NCBI GenBank assembly: GCA_025060505.1
Contig: JANXBU010000021.1
Span: forward strand, 1 to 25,718
From: Candidatus Calescibacterium sp.
GTDB lineage: Bacteria; Calescibacteriota; Calescibacteriia; Calescibacteriales; Calescibacteriaceae
Reading direction: 5' to 3'
Length of the DNA: 25,718 bases
The notes under the pieces were generated by a model. That model made no database searches, was not told where the DNA came from, and saw only the letters and a list, made by a program, of their open reading frames with translations. A program made the position numbers and the translations under genes. Below, piece after piece: positions 23,463 through 25,718 of this stretch (position 1 is the stretch's first letter; every line of letters begins with the position of its first letter).

Positions 23463-23580
23463 ATTTCACTGGCTCCTTATGTCTTTTATTACATTTGCGA
23501 ATGATTAGGATTTTTACAATCAATCTGAATTTTCGGATATTTTTTGTATCTCGTTTATATTTTCTGATGTTTTCAAATTC

Positions 23581-25596
23581 ATGAATTGGTCATTTTTTCA
23601 ATACGTAGTCTTGTTTCTTATTACGGCTCTACTCACTTTTAGCTGTGGTGATTCACTGAAAGAAATAGCAGAAGGCATAGATTTATCTCGTGACATTTCA
23701 ACCAAAAAAGTATCTCTGAGAAGTGATGTTTCGCTTAAAGCGGAGGTTCAGTTATATCACAAGTTGAAATACGATACAGTAAATCTTTACAAAGTAGATG
23801 TTTCAGTTTTTCCTTTTGGGATTTCGTCTGTATCAAGGGTGGAGGTAAGAGTAGATCTTGACGGTTTTTCAGATCAGACCGTGTTTTTTGTTCCGGGTGT
23901 TTGGATATGGGGTAATAAATTTTCTCTCACAAAGGCTTATTCTCCAGAAAAGGGAAATTTATGGATTTTCAGGGAAGATAGACTTCCAGTTCCTTTGGTT
24001 ATAGCGTTTGATAAAGGGAAGGTTTTCGCTGTGCTCAAAATTCCTGCCAAATTTGATTACTCTGTTGACCCTGAGCTATATAAAGCTGGCGATGATGCAA
24101 TTTACAGCACAGATATAGCTGGTCTTGGTTTTGATGCGAGATCCAAACAGATTATAATCAATCTTCCAGCTTATGAATATCCATTGATTTACAGAAGAAA
24201 AATTTTGAATCCATATACTCTTTCTCCGATTGATACATTTGCTGTTTTTGATTCAGAAAGAAAGATAAGTTTCTTTGTTTTGAAATTTTCAGCTCGTGAT
24301 TTTTCGGAGGCTGTGGAACAAGCATGGAAAATATCTTTTGACATATACGATAAGGAAGGAATTATATCAGCAGTGAATCATCAGATACAGAAAGTGGAGG
24401 AAGTTTTGTTGAGTCTAAAAGAATATTTCAAGAAATACTTTGTAGATGATTTTGTATCTGGATTTTACTCTTTTGTTGAGACTGAAACCGGAAAAGTTGT
24501 TACGAACTTCATTGAATCAAGTTTTACGGGTATGTCTGTTTTCAATGGGAATAACTCTATTTTTATTGGAAAGAAATTTGGGGATGTTGAGCTTGTTCAG
24601 AGGGGTGTGAAGGTTATAAATTCTTGGATTGATAACGCCAGAGAGGGTGAGTTTTTCTGGGACTGCTTTGATACAAGCACAAAAAAGGCTTGTAATTTTC
24701 CACCGTTTTTTTACAGAGATTCTTTTTTCACTCGTAGGAATTTTGAAACACTGCTTGCGGTGTATTTAGCGTACAGAGAAATCGGAGATAAAAGATGGCT
24801 CAATGAGTTTCTTGAAGGAGTAAGTGCGATGATTGCCCTGCAAAATGAAGATGGGAGCTTTTCAAGAAGATACAGTTTTTCTGGTAGAAAAATTGAGAGC
24901 GAACCATCTGGATCATATTTTGCCGTTCCTGTTTTGATAAAAGCTTATGAGGAAACAGGTTTTTCGGATTATCTTCGTTCAGCTCTGAGGGTGGGAAGAT
25001 TTTTGGTAGATCTTGCGGAAAAATACGAATATTTTGGCTCAACACTTGATGCTAATTCCGAAGATAAAGAAGCATCTATGTGGACATTTATCTCATGCTA
25101 TCTTCTTTTCAAGAGTAGTTATATACCGGAGGATGAAAGACAGATTTACAAGGATTGTGCCAGAAGGTCTCTTTATTCATCTTTGAGCTGGTTTTTCATT
25201 TGGAACGTTCCTTTTTCTCCGAATCAGAAGTTCTACAAGATTGGATTGAAAACTTTGGGATTATCTTTGGTAAGTGTGGAGAATGTTCATGTTGATGTTT
25301 ATCTGTTTTTCTTTCCAAAGATGATTTTTGATTTTGCTGATTTTCTTGATGAGAAAGACAGATCAAGAATAAAGAGGATGGCAGACATAGTTATGCTTTC
25401 TGCGATGGAAGTTGTTCCGACACTTAGAGATACAAAAGGGTCTGTGTTAGGTATAGTTCCCGAGGTAATTCATCAGACTTGGTGGGATTATGGAGTGGGC
25501 GGAAAAGGTTCTTACAACATAACGAGTGCAACTGGTTGGACTGTTGCAAGTTTGGTATCAGCAATAAAGAACTACTTTTACTCACCAGATTTCTGA
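23581..25596 (+). CDS. Exported (lipo)protein with putative alpha/alpha-toroid catalytic domain
   Basis: A 671-residue protein I do not recognise by name. The N-terminus (MNWSFFQYVVLFLITALLTFSCGD) is a signal sequence ending at Cys22. The lipobox is atypical (T-F-S-C), so a lipoprotein is possible but not certain. Residues of about 35-255 are beta-rich. From about 300, repeated helical pairs appear: RRNFETLLAVYLAYREIGD, FLEGVSAMIALQNEDGSFS, SYFAVPVLIKAYEETG, LRSALRVGRFLVDLAEKY, ASMWTFISCYLL and a final TSATGWTVASLVSAI. This pattern resembles the (alpha/alpha)6 toroid of several glycoside hydrolases, polysaccharide lyases and epimerases. Its substrate is unknown; the sugar-dehydrogenase fusion just upstream is divergent. 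The start has no SD; no other ATG precedes the signal sequence. Confidence 0.6.
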   Translation: MNWSFFQYVVLFLITALLTFSCGDSLKEIAEGIDLSRDISTKKVSLRSDVSLKAEVQLYHKLKYDTVNLYKVDVSVFPFGISSVSRVEVRVDLDGFSDQTVFFVPGVWIWGNKFSLTKAYSPEKGNLWIFREDRLPVPLVIAFDKGKVFAVLKIPAKFDYSVDPELYKAGDDAIYSTDIAGLGFDARSKQIIINLPAYEYPLIYRRKILNPYTLSPIDTFAVFDSERKISFFVLKFSARDFSEAVEQAWKISFDIYDKEGIISAVNHQIQKVEEVLLSLKEYFKKYFVDDFVSGFYSFVETETGKVVTNFIESSFTGMSVFNGNNSIFIGKKFGDVELVQRGVKVINSWIDNAREGEFFWDCFDTSTKKACNFPPFFYRDSFFTRRNFETLLAVYLAYREIGDKRWLNEFLEGVSAMIALQNEDGSFSRRYSFSGRKIESEPSGSYFAVPVLIKAYEETGFSDYLRSALRVGRFLVDLAEKYEYFGSTLDANSEDKEASMWTFISCYLLFKSSYIPEDERQIYKDCARRSLYSSLSWFFIWNVPFSPNQKFYKIGLKTLGLSLVSVENVHVDVYLFFFPKMIFDFADFLDEKDRSRIKRMADIVMLSAMEVVPTLRDTKGSVLGIVPEVIHQTWWDYGVGGKGSYNITSATGWTVASLVSAIKNYFYSPDF

Positions 25597-25648
25597 GTCC
25601 ACTGATGAGATTTCAAACTTCTCTGAATAGCAAAATCAGATGTTGTAG

Positions 25649-25718
25649 ATGATGAACTTCTGGAACGGTATTGTAAATCACATCAAAGATACAAAAATTT
25701 TTTCAGGACATTTATTTT
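25649..25718 (+). CDS. Possible start of a further gene, cut by the window edge
   Basis: Two adjacent ATG codons (25649 and 25652) open a frame that has no stop before the window ends (MMNFWNGIVNHIKDTKIF...). No SD is visible and only 23 codons are seen, so this could be chance. Confidence 0.2.
   Translation, partial: MMNFWNGIVNHIKDTKIFSGHLF

Overview
The window is bacterial, chromosomal and AT-rich, about two-thirds A+T by eye. It carries a sigma-70 factor, sigma-54, DnaG primase, a zinc-ribbon L32 protein and Shine-Dalgarno (SD) sequences. Proteins are rich in Lys, Glu and Ile. Together with an archaeal-type alanine dehydrogenase homologue and a sigma-70 with odd promoter-melting residues, this suggests a deep-branching, possibly thermophilic lineage. 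I cannot name the phylum from sequence alone. No rRNA, tRNA, CRISPR array, insertion sequence or phage gene was seen. Nearly every gene is an intact housekeeping gene, so this is core genome and not a genomic island.

Layout. Positions 1-625 (minus): the edge-truncated start of an Rpn/PD-(D/E)XK nuclease-like gene downstream of rpmF. 721-2073 (plus): an aldehyde dehydrogenase of succinate-semialdehyde type. 2112-8190 (minus): pyrD, a membrane-anchored DsbA-like protein, a solitary gcvPB, and an rpoN-hemB pair. 8447-10804 (plus): a long CgeB-like glycosyltransferase with a large uncharacterised C-terminal half. 10820-15616 (minus): a nitrogen cluster in transcription order glnA, a stand-alone PDC/Cache sensor protein, amtB, glnK and alanine dehydrogenase. 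15863-21777 (plus): an MgtC-family membrane protein, dnaG, rpoD and a PlsB-like acyltransferase. 21894-23462 (minus): a dehydrogenase-acetyltransferase fusion for a 2,3-diamino sugar. 23581-25596 (plus): an exported protein with a putative alpha/alpha-toroid domain. A possible gene start lies at the right edge.

How the genes work together. The nitrogen cluster forms a complete module for taking up ammonium (AmtB), gating it (GlnK with the T-loop Tyr51) and assimilating it (GlnA; possibly alanine dehydrogenase). It also has a small sensor-like protein of unknown ligand between glnA and amtB. The DNA upstream of glnA holds a cluster of TGTTA/TAACA and TTTGAT elements that looks like an operator array. 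DnaG and RpoD are adjacent, as in the classical macromolecular-synthesis operon.

The most notable observations are: (i) principal-sigma-like RpoD with Pro in place of the first Trp of the conserved WW pair in region 2.3 and Ile in place of the -10-reading Thr; (ii) two kinds of gene start, one with a strong SD and one without SD but with a TAAAAT/TATCAT hexamer 7-11 nt before the start codon, which would fit leaderless mRNAs; (iii) the Cache-domain protein inside the glnA-amtB-glnK cluster; (iv) a short leader ORF with stacked SD sequences overlapping the rpoD start. I saw no unmistakable new defence or mobile system.
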